Source: Hyperoodon ampullatus
Taxonomy: Eukaryota > Chordata > Mammalia > Artiodactyla > Ziphiidae
Direction: 5' to 3'
Length of the DNA: 64,000 nucleotides
NCBI GenBank assembly: GCA_949752795.1
Contig: OX457061.1
Location: forward strand, 38,844,338-38,908,337
The notes beneath the pieces are model-generated. The model had not been told where the DNA came from, searched no databases, and saw only the letters and a program-made list of their open reading frames with translations. The number at the start of each line of letters is the position of its first letter. Positions within the stretch are counted from its first letter, which is position 1. A program made the position numbers and the translations under genes. Positions 1-11,400 of the stretch are shown here, piece by piece.

Positions 1-1217
1 ATTTCTGCGGTGTCAGTTGTTACTTCTCCTTTTTCATTTCTAATTCTACTGATTTGAGTCTTCTCCCTTCTTTTCTTGATGAGTCTGGCTAATGGTTTGT
101 CAATTTTGTTTATCTTCTCAAAGAACCAGCTTTTAGTTTGGTTGATCTTTGCTATCGTTTCCTTCATTTCTTTTTCATTTATTTCTGATCTGATCTTTAT
201 GATTTCTTTCCTTCTGCTAACTTTGGGGGTTTTTTGTTCTTCTTTCTCTAATTGCTTTAGGTGCAGGGTCAGGTTGTTTACTCGAAATGTTTCCTGTTTC
301 TTAAGGTGGGATTGTATTGCTATAAACTTCCCCCTTAGAACTGCTTTTGCTGCGTCCCATAGGTTTTGGGTCGTCGTGTCTCCATTGTCATTTGTTTCTA
401 AGTATTTCTTAATTTCCTCTTTGATTTCTTCAGTGATCACTTCATTATTGAGTAGTGTATTGTTTAGCCTCCATGTGTTTGTATTTTTTACAGATCTTTT
501 CCTGTAATTGATGTCTAGTCTCATAGCATTGTGGTCGGAAAAGATACTTGATACAATTTCAATTTTCTTAAATTTACCAAGGCTTGATTTGTGACCCAAG
601 ATATGATCTATCCTGGAGAATGTTCCATGAGCACTTGAGAAAAATGTGTATTCTGTTGTTTTTGGGTGGAATGTCCTATAAATATCAATTAAGTCCATCT
701 TGTTTAATGTATCATTTAAAGCTTGTGTTTCCTTATTTATTTTCATTTTGGATGATCTGTCCATTGGTGAAAGTGGGGTGTTAAAGTCCCCTACTATGAT
801 TGTGTTACTGTCGATTTCCCCTTTTATGGCTGTTAGTATTTGCCTTATGTATTGAGGTGCTCCTATGTTGGGTGCATAAATATTTACAATTGTTATATCT
901 TCTTCTTGGATCGATCCCTTTATCGTTATGTAGTGTCCTTCTTTGTCTCTTCTAATAGTCTTTATTTTAAAGTCTATTTTGTCTGATATAAGAATTGCTA
1001 CTCCAGCTTTCTTTTGATTTCCATTTGCATGGAATATCTTTTTCCATCCCCTTACTTTCAATCTGTATGTGTCTCTAGGTCTGAAGTGGGTCTCTTGTAG
1101 ACAGCATATATATGGGTCTTGTTTTTGTATCCATTCAGCCACTCTGTGTCTTTTGGTGGGAGCATTTAGTCCATTTACATTTAAGGTAATTATTGATATG
1201 TATGTTCCTATTCCCAT
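1..1217 (-). CDS. L1 ORF2p, endonuclease and start of RT region (partial, open to window edge)
   Basis: I read this frame triplet by triplet on the minus strand from the ATG at 1215-1217 to base 3. There is no stop in about 405 codons. It starts [18 protein letters not shown]. It carries the APE-type endonuclease signatures of L1: the early Asn in [30 protein letters not shown] and a final SDH. These correspond to the catalytic Asn, Glu, Tyr, Asp-X-Asn and Asp-His residues of L1 endonuclease, which nicks target DNA at TTTT/A-like sites. The reverse transcriptase motifs lie beyond the window. Confidence 0.9.
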   Translation of the reverse strand, partial: MGIGTYISIITLNVNGLNAPTKRHRVAEWIQKQDPYICCLQETHFRPRDTYRLKVRGWKKIFHANGNQKKAGVAILISDKIDFKIKTIRRDKEGHYITIKGSIQEEDITIVNIYAPNIGAPQYIRQILTAIKGEIDSNTIIVGDFNTPLSPMDRSSKMKINKETQALNDTLNKMDLIDIYRTFHPKTTEYTFFSSAHGTFSRIDHILGHKSSLGKFKKIEIVSSIFSDHNAMRLDINYRKRSVKNTNTWRLNNTLLNNEVITEEIKEEIKKYLETNDNGDTTTQNLWDAAKAVLRGKFIAIQSHLKKQETFRVNNLTLHLKQLEKEEQKTPKVSRRKEIIKIRSEINEKEMKETIAKINQTKSWFFEKINKIDKPLARLIKKRREKTQISRIRNEKGEVTTDTAE

Positions 1218-1275
1218 TTCCTTAATGGCTTTGGGTTCGTTATTGTAGGTATAGTCCTTCTGTTGTGTTTCTTGC

Positions 1276-2190
1276 CTAGAGAAGTTCCTTTAGCATTTGT
1301 TGTAAAGCTGGTTTGGTGGTGCTGAACTCTCTCAGCTTTTGCTTGTCTGTAAAGGTTTTAATTTCTCCATCAAATCTGAATGAGATCCTTGCTGGGTAGA
1401 GTAATCTTGGTTGCAGGTTTCTCTCCTTCATCACTTTAATTATGTCCTGCCACTCCCTTCTGGCTTGTAGAGTTTCTGCTGAGAGATCAGCTGTTAACCT
1501 GATGGGGATTCCCTTGTGTGTTATTTGTTGTTTTTCCCTTGCTGCTTTTAATATGATTTCTTTGTGTTTAATTTTTGACAGTTTGATTAATATGTGTCTT
1601 GGCGTATTTCTTCTTGGATTTATTCTGTATGGGACTCTCTGTGCCTCCTGGACTTGATTAACTATTTCCTTTCCCATATTAGGGAAGTTTTCAACTATAA
1701 TCTCTTCAAATATTTTCTCAGTCCCTTTCTTTTTCTCTTCTTCTTCTGGAACCCCTATAATTCGAATGTTGGTGCGTTTAATGTTGTCCCAGAGGTCTCT
1801 GAGACTGTCCTCTGTTCTTTTCATTCTTTTTTCTTTATTTTTCTCTGCATCAGTTATTTCCACTATTTTATCTTCCACCTCACTTATCCGCTCTTCTGCC
1901 TCAGTTATTCTGCTATTGATCCCATCTAGAGTATTTTTCATTTCATTTATTGTGTTTTTAATCGATGCTTGATTCATCTTTAGTTCTTCTAGGTCCTTGT
2001 TAACTGTTTCTTGCATATTGTCTATTCTATTTCCAAGATTTTGGATCTGGGAAATAGAATCTTGGATCAGCTTTACTATCATTATTCTGAATTCTTTTTC
2101 AGGTAGACTGCCTATTACCTCTTCATTTGTTAGGTCTGGTAGGTTTTTATCTTGCTCCTTCACCTGCTGTGTGTTTTTCTGCTTTCTCAT
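1276..2190 (-). CDS. L1 ORF1p, RNA-binding chaperone, intact
   Basis: A complete 304-residue L1 ORF1 protein, somewhat shorter than the 338 residues of human L1. ORF1p trimers coat L1 RNA in the cytoplasm and act as a nucleic-acid chaperone. Residues about 35-130 form a heptad-rich coiled coil. The RRM follows with [10 protein letters not shown] at 141-150. The C-terminal domain follows with RRNTPRHI near 183-190, [18 protein letters not shown] near 220-237 and [10 protein letters not shown] near 260-269. No stop or frameshift interrupts it. It is 58 bases upstream of ORF2, the usual bicistronic L1 spacing. Confidence 0.93.
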   Translation of the reverse strand: MRKQKNTQQVKEQDKNLPDLTNEEVIGSLPEKEFRIMIVKLIQDSISQIQNLGNRIDNMQETVNKDLEELKMNQASIKNTINEMKNTLDGINSRITEAEERISEVEDKIVEITDAEKNKEKRMKRTEDSLRDLWDNIKRTNIRIIGVPEEEEKKKGTEKIFEEIIVENFPNMGKEIVNQVQEAQRVPYRINPRRNTPRHILIKLSKIKHKEIILKAAREKQQITHKGIPIRLTADLSAETLQARREWQDIIKVMKERNLQPRLLYPARISFRFDGEIKTFTDKQKLREFSTTKPALQQMLKELL

Positions 2191-2699
2191 TTTGCTTATG
2201 TTACTGTGTTTGGGGTCTCCTTTTTGCAGGCTGCAGATTCGTAGTTCCCGTTGTTTTTGGTGTCTGTCCCCCGTGGCTAAGGTTGTTTCAGTAGGTTGTG
2301 TAGGCTTCCTGGTGGGGGGGACTAATGCCTGTGTTCTGGTGGTTGAAGCTCGACCTTGTCTTTCTGGTGGACAGGTCCACGTCTGGTGGTGTGTTTTGGG
2401 GTGCCTGTGGCCTTATTATGTTTTTAGGTATCCTCTCTGCTAATGGGTGGGGTTGTGTTCCTGCCTTGCTAGTTGCTTGGCATAGGGTGACCAGCACTGT
2501 AGCTTGCTGGTCGTTGACTGAAGCTGGGTGCTGGTGTTGAGATGGAGATCCCTGGGAGATTTTCGCTGCTTGATATTATGTGGAGCTGGGAGGTCTCTTG
2601 TGGACCCGTGTCCTGAAGTTGGCTCTCCCACTTCAGAGGCACAGCACTAACTCCTGGCTGCAACACCAAGAGCCTTTCATCCACCCGGCTCAGAATAAC

Positions 2700-3030
2700 A
2701 GTGAGAAAAAGTAGAAAGAAATAATTAGTAGAAGAAAGAAAGAGAGATTGAAAGAAAGGAAGAAGGGAAGTAAGGAAGGAAGGAAGGAAGAAAGAAAGAA
2801 AGGAGGGAGGGAGGAAGGATGGAAAGAAAGGAAAGAAAGGAGGGAGGGAGGGAGGAATGAAAGCAAAAGGAAGAGTGAATGGAAGAAGAGAGGGAGGGAG
2901 GGAGGAAGGAAAGAAAGAAAGAAAGACAGGAGGGAGGGAGGGAGGGATGGAGGAAAGAAAAAGAAAGTGGAAAGGAGGAGCGGAGGGAGGGAGGGAGGAA
3001 GGGAAGGGAGGAAAAAAAGAAAGAGCAGGT
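2700..3030 (+). repeat. Polypurine GGAA/GAAA/GGGA microsatellite
   Basis: Some 330 bases of almost pure purine on the + strand, with runs of GGAAGGAAGG, GAAAGAAAG and GGAGGGAGGG. It lies inside the 5' UTR of the left-edge L1. The matching place in the 45577-52866 L1 (about 51400-51520) is only a short A-rich run. The open frames crossing it on both strands are low-complexity artefacts. Confidence 0.95.
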
Positions 3031-3211
3031 AAAGTAAAATAGAATAAAGTATGAAATATAGTAGCGTTATTAAAATTAAAAAGTAATTATTGAAAAAAAA
3101 CACGGACCGAAAGAACCCTGGGACATATGGTGGAAGCAAAGCTATACAGAGAGAATCTTACACAGAAGATTACACATACACATTCACAAAAAGAGAGCAG
3201 GGGGAAAAATC

Positions 3212-3413
3212 AAAGATCTTGCTCTCCAAGTCCACCTCCTCGATTTGGGATAATTCGTTGTAAAAAGAGGAAAAGGGCGAAAAGTCTGAAATCTTGCTAA
3301 GTCCACCTCCTTAATTTGAGATAATTCGTTGTAAAAAGAGGAAAAAAAAGGGGGGGAAAGTCTTAAATCTTGTCCTCAAGGTCCACTTCCTCAATTTGGG
3401 ATGATTCGCTGTC
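3212..3413 (-). repeat. 77-base tandem units in L1 5' UTR (2.6 copies)
   Basis: Units start at 3212, 3289 and 3365, each beginning AAA(G)ATCTTG and containing AAGTCCACCTCCT and GATAATTCGTTGTAAAAAGA. The third is partial. The related L1 at 45577-52866 has only one such unit (about 51630-51680). Confidence 0.85.
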
Positions 3414-4319
3414 CATTCATGCACTCCACAGACGCAGGGCACATCAAATGGACCGTGGAGCTTTAATCCGCTGCCTCGGAGGCTGCACAGAGAGATTTCC
3501 CTGTCTCTGCTCTCACAGCTCCCGGGTCTCAGCCTTGGACCTGGCCCCGCCTCTGCGCGTAGGTCGCCGGAGGGCGTCCGTTCTTCGCTCAGACAGGACG
3601 GGTTTAAAGGAGCCGCTGATTCGGGGGCTCTGGCTCACTCAGGCAGAGGGGAGGGAGGGGAATGCCCTCTCCTCGCTCACCAGGCAACAAAAGGGAAAAA
3701 AGTCTCTTGCCTCTCCGGTAGCTCCAGACCCTTTCCCCGGACTCCCTCCGGGCTAGCACTAACCCCTTCAGGCTCTCTTCCTGCCGCCAGCCCCAGTCCT
3801 CTCCCTGCGCTCCGACTGAAAGCCGATACCCGAGCCTCAGCTCCCAGCCCCGCCCGCCCTGGCGGCCGAGCAGACAAGTCTCTCGGGCTGGTGTGTGCCT
3901 GAGGGCACCGATCCTCTGTGCCAAAATCTCTCTGCTTTGCCCTCCACACCCCTGTTGCTGTGCTCTCCTCCGCTACTCCGAAGCTTTCCCCCTCCGCCAC
4001 CTGCAGTCTCCGCCCTCGAAGGGGCTTGTAGTGTGTAGAAACCTTCCCTCCTTCACGGCTCCCTCCCACTGGTGCAGGTCCCGTCCATATCCTATTGTCT
4101 CTGTTTATTCTTTTTTTCTTTTGACCTACCCAGGTATGTGGGGAGTTTCTTGCCTTTTGGGGGGCCTGAGGTCTTCTGTCAGCGTTCAGTAGGTGTTCTG
4201 TTGGAGTTGTTCCACGTGTAGATGAATTTCTGATGTATCTGTGGGGAGGAAGGTGATCTCCGCGTCTTACTCTTCCGCCATCTTCCTCCGGCCTCTAGTT
4301 TTCATTTTTAGAAAAGCTC

Positions 4320-4930
4320 GATTTGGGCGTTTTTTATATCTTTGATGTCTACATTTTTTTACTCTATTTAAAAAATAATAGCCCTTTGAGATGTAATTCA
4401 CATACCATATAATCCACCCATTTAAAGTGTACATTTCAGTGGCTTATTTTTTTGTAATAGTACATTTTACATAGTATTGAAATACTAAATATTTAAAAAA
4501 TAGTATTTTGGGGGGATATATAGTATATTTACAGAGTTGTGCAACTATCCTTATAATCTAATTTTAGAACGTTTTCATTATCCAAGAAAGAAACCTTGTA
4601 CCTAATAGCAGTTACTCCCCATTCCCTTCACCTTCTCTTCTATCCCAGCCCTGGGCAACCACTAATCTACTTTCTGTCACTATAGATTTCCTATTTTGGA
4701 CATTTCATATAAATGGGATTATACTATTACTGATATTTTGTGAGTAGTTTCTTTCACTTAGCATAATGTTTGAGGCTCATCCATGTTGTAACATGTATCA
4801 TACTACATTCCTTTTTATGGCTGAATAATATTCCATTGTATGACTAGATCACATTAAATTTATATGTGTGTATATATAACTTTATGTGGACATATATTTT
4901 CATCTACTAACTGAACATATGAATGCAGTT
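4320..4930 (-). mobile_element. Ancient L1 (L1M-type) 3' fragment
   Basis: Degenerate L1 3' UTR and ORF2 end, antisense: runs like CACCCATTTAAAGTGTACA, GAGTTGTGCAACTATCC and GGCTGAATAATATTCCATTG are typical of old mammalian L1 tails. No open frame. Confidence 0.75.
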
Positions 4931-5092
4931 ATGATAACTTTTAATGTTTTTCTCTGCTAATTCTAACTTGTGCATCAGTTCTGAGTCTATTTTGATTCAC
5001 TGAGTAGTCTCTTCATAATGGGTCATGCTTTTCTGCTTCCTTGCATGCCTGGCAATCTTTGAATGCTGAATTTTACCTTAGTGGATGCTGGA

Positions 5093-5303
5093 TTTTTTTT
5101 TTTTTTTTTTTGCTGTACGCGGGCCTCTCACTGTTGTGGCCTCTCCCGTTGCAGAGCACAGGCTCCGGACGCGCAGGCTCAGTGGCCATGGCTCACAGGC
5201 CCAGCCGCTCCGTGGCATGTGGGATCTTCCCAGACTGGGGCACAAATCCATGTCCCCTGCACTGGCAGGTGGACTCTCAACCACTGCGCCACCAGGGAAG
5301 CCC
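5093..5303 (-). mobile_element. CHR-type tRNA-derived SINE
   Basis: Poly-T at the left and the head GGGCTTCCCTGGTGGCGCAG (minus strand) at the right, about 211 bases. The promoter-box region reads as GGTTGAGAGTCCACCTGCCA on the minus strand. The target-site duplication is not clear. Confidence 0.92.
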
Positions 5304-7044
5304 TTTTTTTGTATTTTTATAAATCTTCTTGAGTTTTGTTCAGGGATGCAGTTAAGTTACTAGTTTCATACTTTCAATTCTTGCTTTTATGATTTATTAG
5401 GTGGGCCTGGATCAGTATTCATTTGAGGGCTAATTATTCATTATTGAGGCAAGACCTTCCCAAGTCTTATCCAATGCCCTGTAACTTAGGAGTTTTCACA
5501 AAATGGCCTGGAAAACAAGTGCTCTCCCAGCCTGTGTGAATGCCAGACACTGTTTGCTGTAATCCTTTCAGATGGGCTCCAGTGGTTTCCTAACATGCAT
5601 GTTCTGTACGCTCAAATACTTGAGAGTTTTTACAGATCTCCAGGGTTCCCTCTCTGTGCAGCTTCCTTCTCTTTGATACTCTGTACTATGAACTTTTGCT
5701 GCTTGGTTTCCCTGGATTCAGCTTCATCTCAACATGGAGTCTGCTGGGTTCTGCCTTGGTTTACCCTCTCTGTGCAGTGGCTGTAAGCTGGGGTAATTGC
5801 AGGACTCACCTTTTTTTTTGTTTACTGTGTCTTGGGGATCACTGTCCTCCATTGCCTGATATCCAGAGTCCTGAAAAACATTATTTAATGTATTTTGTCT
5901 GTTTAAAAAAAATTGTTTTTAGGAGGAATGGTAAATCTGGTCCCTGTTATGCTGTCTTGGCTAGCAGTGGAAATCATGTGTTTTCTTATATATTTTATTT
6001 TTCATTTTCTTACATTTAAATATTTTCTCCATTTGAAATTTATTCTGCTGTGAGGTCATGGGACCACTTTTATTTACTTTTTCAGATGGCTACCTAATAT
6101 AATTTATTTACTCGACATCTGGTTTGATTTATCATCTTTATCAAGCATTAAGTTCCTGTATATGGCTGGGTCTGTTTCAGAACTTCTGTTGTAAATATGT
6201 CTATCAGATACTAGGAACACTCTGTATTAGTAATGGAGTAATAATCTGGTAGTGCTAGCTCCTTCTTAGAACTCATTTAAAAAGTTTTTTTCCTCCAGCT
6301 GTTCCTGTTTGTTTATTCTTGCATATTTTTCCATATGAATTTTAGGATCAACTTGTCTATTCCATAAACAAACAAAAAATCCTGCTAGTTACTTACATGA
6401 ATTAACCTGGAGAAAAATAATCTTTAGGATGATGGCTCTTCTGTCCACAAACATGGTATATCTTTTTGTTTGCTCAACTCTTCTTTTCGGTAGCTCATTA
6501 ATGTGTTAAGATTTCATACCATACAATGTCTTACACTTTACTTGTTAAACTTTTTCTTAGGTACTTTAATCTTTGTTGTTACTATTATGAATGTGATCTT
6601 TTTTCTCTTCTGTTTATTTCACATATTAACAATTCTCTGAACAATTAGCTGAACTCTTTATGGAAAATATTTTAATTTTATTTAACTTTGATTCCACAGT
6701 GCCTACCAAAGGGTTTGGAAAGTAGGAGTGGCAGTTCAATGTTTAGATGCTAGAATAAAGACTGAGGAGTTACTGTAACTACATTAACACTACATTTACA
6801 GTGTAGATGATTACCTCATGGCTTTATTTTTAATTATTAAAGTTTAGGGATTGATCATTTTGATCTTGTTGCTATTTTCTTATTTACCCCTTGTAAATAA
6901 GACTCTATTAATATCCTTGTTTATCTACCTGTTTTTGGGCTATGTAGAGTAAGTTAGTATGGCTGATAGTGATTGTATTCAGTGAATAGATTTTTTTATT
7001 TGATAAGTGAGTAGGAATTTGCTTGAGAAGCAAAATGGTCTTCT
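5304..7044. other. No gene seen; partly ancient L1/HAL1 remnant
   Basis: About 6010-6640 resembles degenerate antisense L1/HAL1 ORF2 (phrases such as CTGGGTCTGTTTCAGAACTT and AGGATCAACTTGTCTATTCC). The rest shows no recognisable gene, RNA or young repeat. Confidence 0.5.
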
Positions 7045-7056
7045 AAAAACTTAGGG

Positions 7057-7381
7057 GTGGACTTCCCTGGTGGCACAGTGGTTAAGAATCTGCCTGCCAG
7101 TGCAGGGGACACGGGTTCAAGCCCTGGTCTGGGAAGATCCCACATGCCATGGAGCTACTGAGCCCATGCACCACAACTACTGAAGCCCGCGCGCCTAGAG
7201 CCCGTGCTCCGCAACAAGAGAAGCCACTGCATGAGAAGCCTGCGCATCACAACAAAGAGTAGCCCCTGCTCGCTGCAACTAGAGAAAGCTGGCGTGCATC
7301 AGCGAAGACCCAATGCAGCCAAAAATAAATGAATAAATAAATTAATAAAAACAAACACTGTGGAGCTAAAACAAACAAACA
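7057..7381 (+). mobile_element. Long CHR-type SINE with target-site duplication
   Basis: It starts with the head ACTTCCCTGGTGGCACAGTG and runs through a longer body (GCCCGCGCGCCTAGAGCC, CAACTAGAGAAAGC) to an AATAAATGAATAAATAAA tail. It is flanked by AAAAACTTAGGG at 7045-7056 and 7382-7393. Confidence 0.92.
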
Positions 7382-7399
7382 AAAAAACTTAGGGTTTTA

Positions 7400-8102
7400 C
7401 GCTGCTGTAAGAAATTAAAGCAAAGACACAAATAAATGGAAGGACATTCCATGTTTGTGGATTGGAAGACTTAATATTGTTAAAATGTCCATAGTGCCCA
7501 AAGCGATCTGCAGATTCAGTCAATCCCTATCAAAGTCCCAATGGCATATTTGTAGAAATTGAAAAAACATCCTAAAATTCATATAGGAAGACAAAGCTAA
7601 GACCTCACACTTCTGATTTCAAAACATACTACAAAGCTACAGTAATCAAAACAGGGTGGTACTCACCAATAAAAAGGGCAAAAATTTTAAAAACTCCCCA
7701 TACCAAGTGTTGGGGAGGATGTGGAGCATTTAGAACTCTCATACCCTGCCATAAGGAGTGTGAAATGATACAACCACCATGGAAACCAGTTTGTCAGTTG
7801 TTTAGAGAGCTAAATATACATGTCCCAGTGATCCCACTCTTACGTATTTACCAAAGGGAAAAGATAACATATTCACACAGACTTATACATGAATGTTCAA
7901 AGCAGCTTTCTTTGTAATAGGCAAAAATTGGAAACCACATAAATGTCCATGACCAGGTGAATGGATTATCAAATTTTCATATATCCATACAATGGAATAA
8001 TACTATTCAGCAATATAAAGGAAAGAACTATTGATAAATGCAACAAACCATATGGACCTTGAAATCATTAGATGGAGTGAAAGAACACTGGTAAAAGGAC
8101 AA
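7400..8102 (+). mobile_element. Ancient L1 ORF2 3' part, split by a younger L1
   Basis: Degenerate sense-strand L1: ACATTCCATGTTTGTGGATTGG, AAGCTACAGTAATCAAAACA, ATGGAATAATACTATTCAGC. It stops at the insertion of the 8113-14546 L1 and resumes at 14557 with 3' UTR-like sequence. Confidence 0.85.
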
Positions 8103-8454
8103 ACATACTCTTTTTTTTTTATTGGAGTATACTTGCTTTACAATGTTGTGTTAGTTTCTGCTGTACAATGAAGTGGATCAGCTATATGTGTACCTATATC
8201 CCTTCCCTCTGGGATCTCCCTCCCACCCCCCTCCATCCAAACCATGTAGATTGTCACAGAGCACCAAGCTGAGACTCCTGTGCTTTATAGCATGTTCCCA
8301 CTAGCTATCTATTTTATGCATGGTAGTGTATATATATCAATCCTGATCTCCCAATTCGTCCCACCCTCCCCTTCCCCCACTGTGTCCACATATCCATTCT
8401 CTCCGTCTGTGTCTCTATTCCTGTCCTGCAAAGAGGTTCATCTGTACCATTTTT

Positions 8455-11400
8455 CTAGATTCCACATATATGCATTAATATATAATATTTGTTTTTCTCT
8501 TTCTGGCTTACTTTTCTCTGTATGACAGACTCTAGGTCCATCCACATCTCTACAGATGACCCAGTTTCATTCCTTTTTATGGTTGAGTAATATTCCATTG
8601 TATATATGTACCATATCTTTTTTATCCATTCATCTGTCGATGGACACTTAGGTTGCTTCCATGTCCTGGCTATCATAAATAGTGCTGCAATGAACATTGT
8701 GGCACATGACTCTTTTTGAATTATGGTTTTCTCAGGGTATATGCCCAGTAGTGCAATTGCTCGGTCATATGGTAGTTCTGTTTGTCGTTTTTTAAGGAAC
8801 CTCCATACTATTCTCCAGAGTGGCTGTATCAATTTATGTTCCCACCAACAGTACAGAAAGGTTCCCAGTACAAAAGCATTCTCCAGCATTTATTGTTTGT
8901 AGACTTTTTGATGGTGGCCATTCTGACCAGTGTGAGGTGACACCTCATTTTAGTTTTGATTTGCATTTCTCTAATAATTTAGTGATGTTGAGCATCTTTT
9001 CATGTGCCTCTTGGCCATTCGTACGTCTTCTTTGGAAAAATGTCTATTCAGGTCTTCTGGCTATTTCTTAATTGGGTTTTTTTTTGCGGTACGTGGGCCT
9101 CTCACTGTTGTGGCCTCTCCCGTTGCGGAGCACAGGCTCTGGATACACAGGCCCAGCGGCCATGACCCACGGGCCCAGCCGCTCCGCGGCACATGGGATC
9201 CTCCCAGACCAGGGCATGAACCCGTGTCCCCTGCATCGGCAGGTGGACTCTCAACCACTGCGCCACCAGGGAAGCCCGGGTTGTTTGTTTTTTTGCTATT
9301 GAGCTACATGAGCTGTTTGCATATTTTGGAGGTTAATCTGTTGTCCATTGCTTCGTTTGCAAATATTTTCTCCTATTCTGAGAGTTGTCTTTTTGTCTTG
9401 TTTATGGTTTCCTTTGTTGTGCAAAAGGGTTTAAGTTTAATTAGGTCCCATTTATTTATTTTTGTTTTTATTTTCATTACTCTAGGAGGTGGGTCAAAAG
9501 AGATCTTGCTGTGGTTTATGTCAAGAGTGTTTTTCCTATGTTTTCCTCTAAGAGTTTTATAGTGTCTGGTCTTACATTTAGGTCTTTAATCCATTTTGAG
9601 TTTATTATTGTGTATCGTGTTAGATAGTGTTCTAATTTCATCCTTTTATATGTAGCTGTCCAGTTTTCCCAGCACCACTTATTGAAGAGGCTGCCTTCTC
9701 TCTGTTGTATGTCCTTGCCTCCTTTGTCATAAATTAGGTGACCATATGTGCGTGGGTTTATCTCTGGGTTTCTATCCTGTACTATTGAGCTTTATTTCTG
9801 TTTTTGTGCCAGTACCATACTGTCTTGATTACTGTAGCTTTGTCGTATAGTTTAACGTGGGGGAGCCTGATTCCTCCAGCTCCGTTTTTATTTCTCAAAA
9901 TTTCTTTGGTTTTCATGGTCTTTTGTGTTTCCATACAAATTGTAAAATTTTCTGTTCTAATTCTGTGAAGACTGCCATTGGTAATTTGATAGGGATTGCA
10001 TTGAATCTGGAGATTGCTTTGGGTAGCATAGTCATTTTCACAATATTGATTCTTCCAATCCAAGAACATGGTATATCTCTCCATGTGTGTCATCTTTGAG
10101 TTCTTTTATCACTGTCTTGTATTTTTCTAAGTACAGGTCTTTTACCTCCTTAGGTAGGTTTATTCCTAGGTATTTTATTATTTTTGCTGCAATGGTGAAT
10201 GGGATTGTTTCCCTAATTTATCTTTCTGATCTTTTGCTGTTAGTGAATAGGAATACAAGAGATTTCTATGCATTAATTTTGTAACCTGCAACTTTACCAC
10301 ATTCATTGATTAGCTCTAGTAGTTTTCTGGTGGCATCTTTAGGATTCTCTATGTATAGTATCATGTCATCTGTGAACAGTGACAATTTTACTTCTTCTTT
10401 TCCAGTTTGTATTCCTTTTATTTCTTTTTCTTCTCTGATTGCTGTGGCTAAAACTTCCAAAACTATGTTGAATAATAGTGGTGAGAGTGGGTAACCTTGT
10501 CTTTTTCCTGATCTTAGTGGAAATGCTTTCAGTTTTTCACCATTGAGAATGGTATTTATTGTGGGCTTGTCATATATGGCCTTTATTATGTTGAGGTAGG
10601 TTCCCTCTATGCCTACTTTCTGGCGAGTTGTTTGTTTTTTTTTAATCGTAAATGGGTGTTGAATTTTGTCAAAATTTTTTCAGCATCTCTTGAGATGACC
10701 ATATGGTTTTTATTCCTTAATTTGTTAATATGGTCTATCACATTGATTGATTTGTGTTTGTTGAAGAATCCTTGTATTCCTGGGATAAATCCCACTTGAT
10801 CGTGATGTATGATCATTTTAATGTATCATTGGATTCTGTTTGCTAATATTTTGTTGAGGATTTTTGCATCTATGTTCATCAGTGATATTGGTCTGCAATT
10901 TTCTTTTTTTGTAATACCTTTGTCTGGTTTTGGTATCAGGGTGATGGTGGCCTCATAGAACGAATTTGGGAGTGTTCTTCCCTCTGTAATTTTTGGGAAG
11001 ATTTTGAGAAGGATGAGTGTTAGCTCTTCTCTAAATATTTGATAGAATTCTCCTGTGAAGCCATCTGGTCCTGGACTTTTGTTTGCTGGAAGATTTTTAA
11101 TTACAGTTTCAATTTCATTACTTGTGATAGGTCTGTTTATATTTTCTAATTCTTCCTGGTTCAGTCTTGGAAAATCTTACCTTTCCAAGAATTTGTCCAT
11201 TTCTTCAAGGTTGTCCATTTTATTGGCATATAGTTGTTTGTAGTAGTCTCTTATGATGCTTTGTATTTCTGCAGTGTCAGTTGTGATTTCTCCTTTGTCA
11301 ATTCTAATTTTATTGATTTGCATCCTCCCTTTTTTTCTTGATTAGTCTGGCTAAAGGTTTGTCAATTTTGTTTATATTCTCAAGAACCAACTTTTAGTTT

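Larger units (their letters stand above)
1..4293 (-). mobile_element. Full-length-looking L1 retrotransposon, cut by the left window edge
   Basis: An antisense L1. From right to left it has a 5' end with an L1-type YY1 box (AAGATGGCGG on the minus strand, near 4276-4285), a 2.1-kb 5' UTR (2191-4293), an ORF1 of 304 codons, a 58-base spacer and an ORF2 that is open to the window edge. The 3' part lies outside, so target-site duplication and tail cannot be checked. Both visible ORFs are unbroken, unlike every other L1 here, so this is the youngest L1 in the window. Confidence 0.93.
2191..4293 (-). promoter_or_regulatory. L1 5' UTR / internal promoter
   Basis: This is the 5' UTR of the left-edge L1. 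From ORF1 outward it has a moderately GC-rich block (2191-2695), a polypurine tract on the + strand (2700-3030), a block of tandem 77-base units (3212-3413) and a GC-rich block with many CpGs (3400-4070). The outer end has a YY1-type box. The same order, without the expansions, is seen in the L1 at 45577-52866. Confidence 0.8.

Noticed and set aside
2748..3139. Long open frames on both strands in the purine tract
   Set aside because: They are low-complexity Lys/Arg/Glu/Gly or Pro/Ser/Leu/Phe runs forced by GGAA/GAAA repeats.
5093..5303. tRNA genes within SINE heads
   Set aside because: The promoter boxes are visible but the cloverleaf is lost and each copy has a SINE body and poly-A tail.
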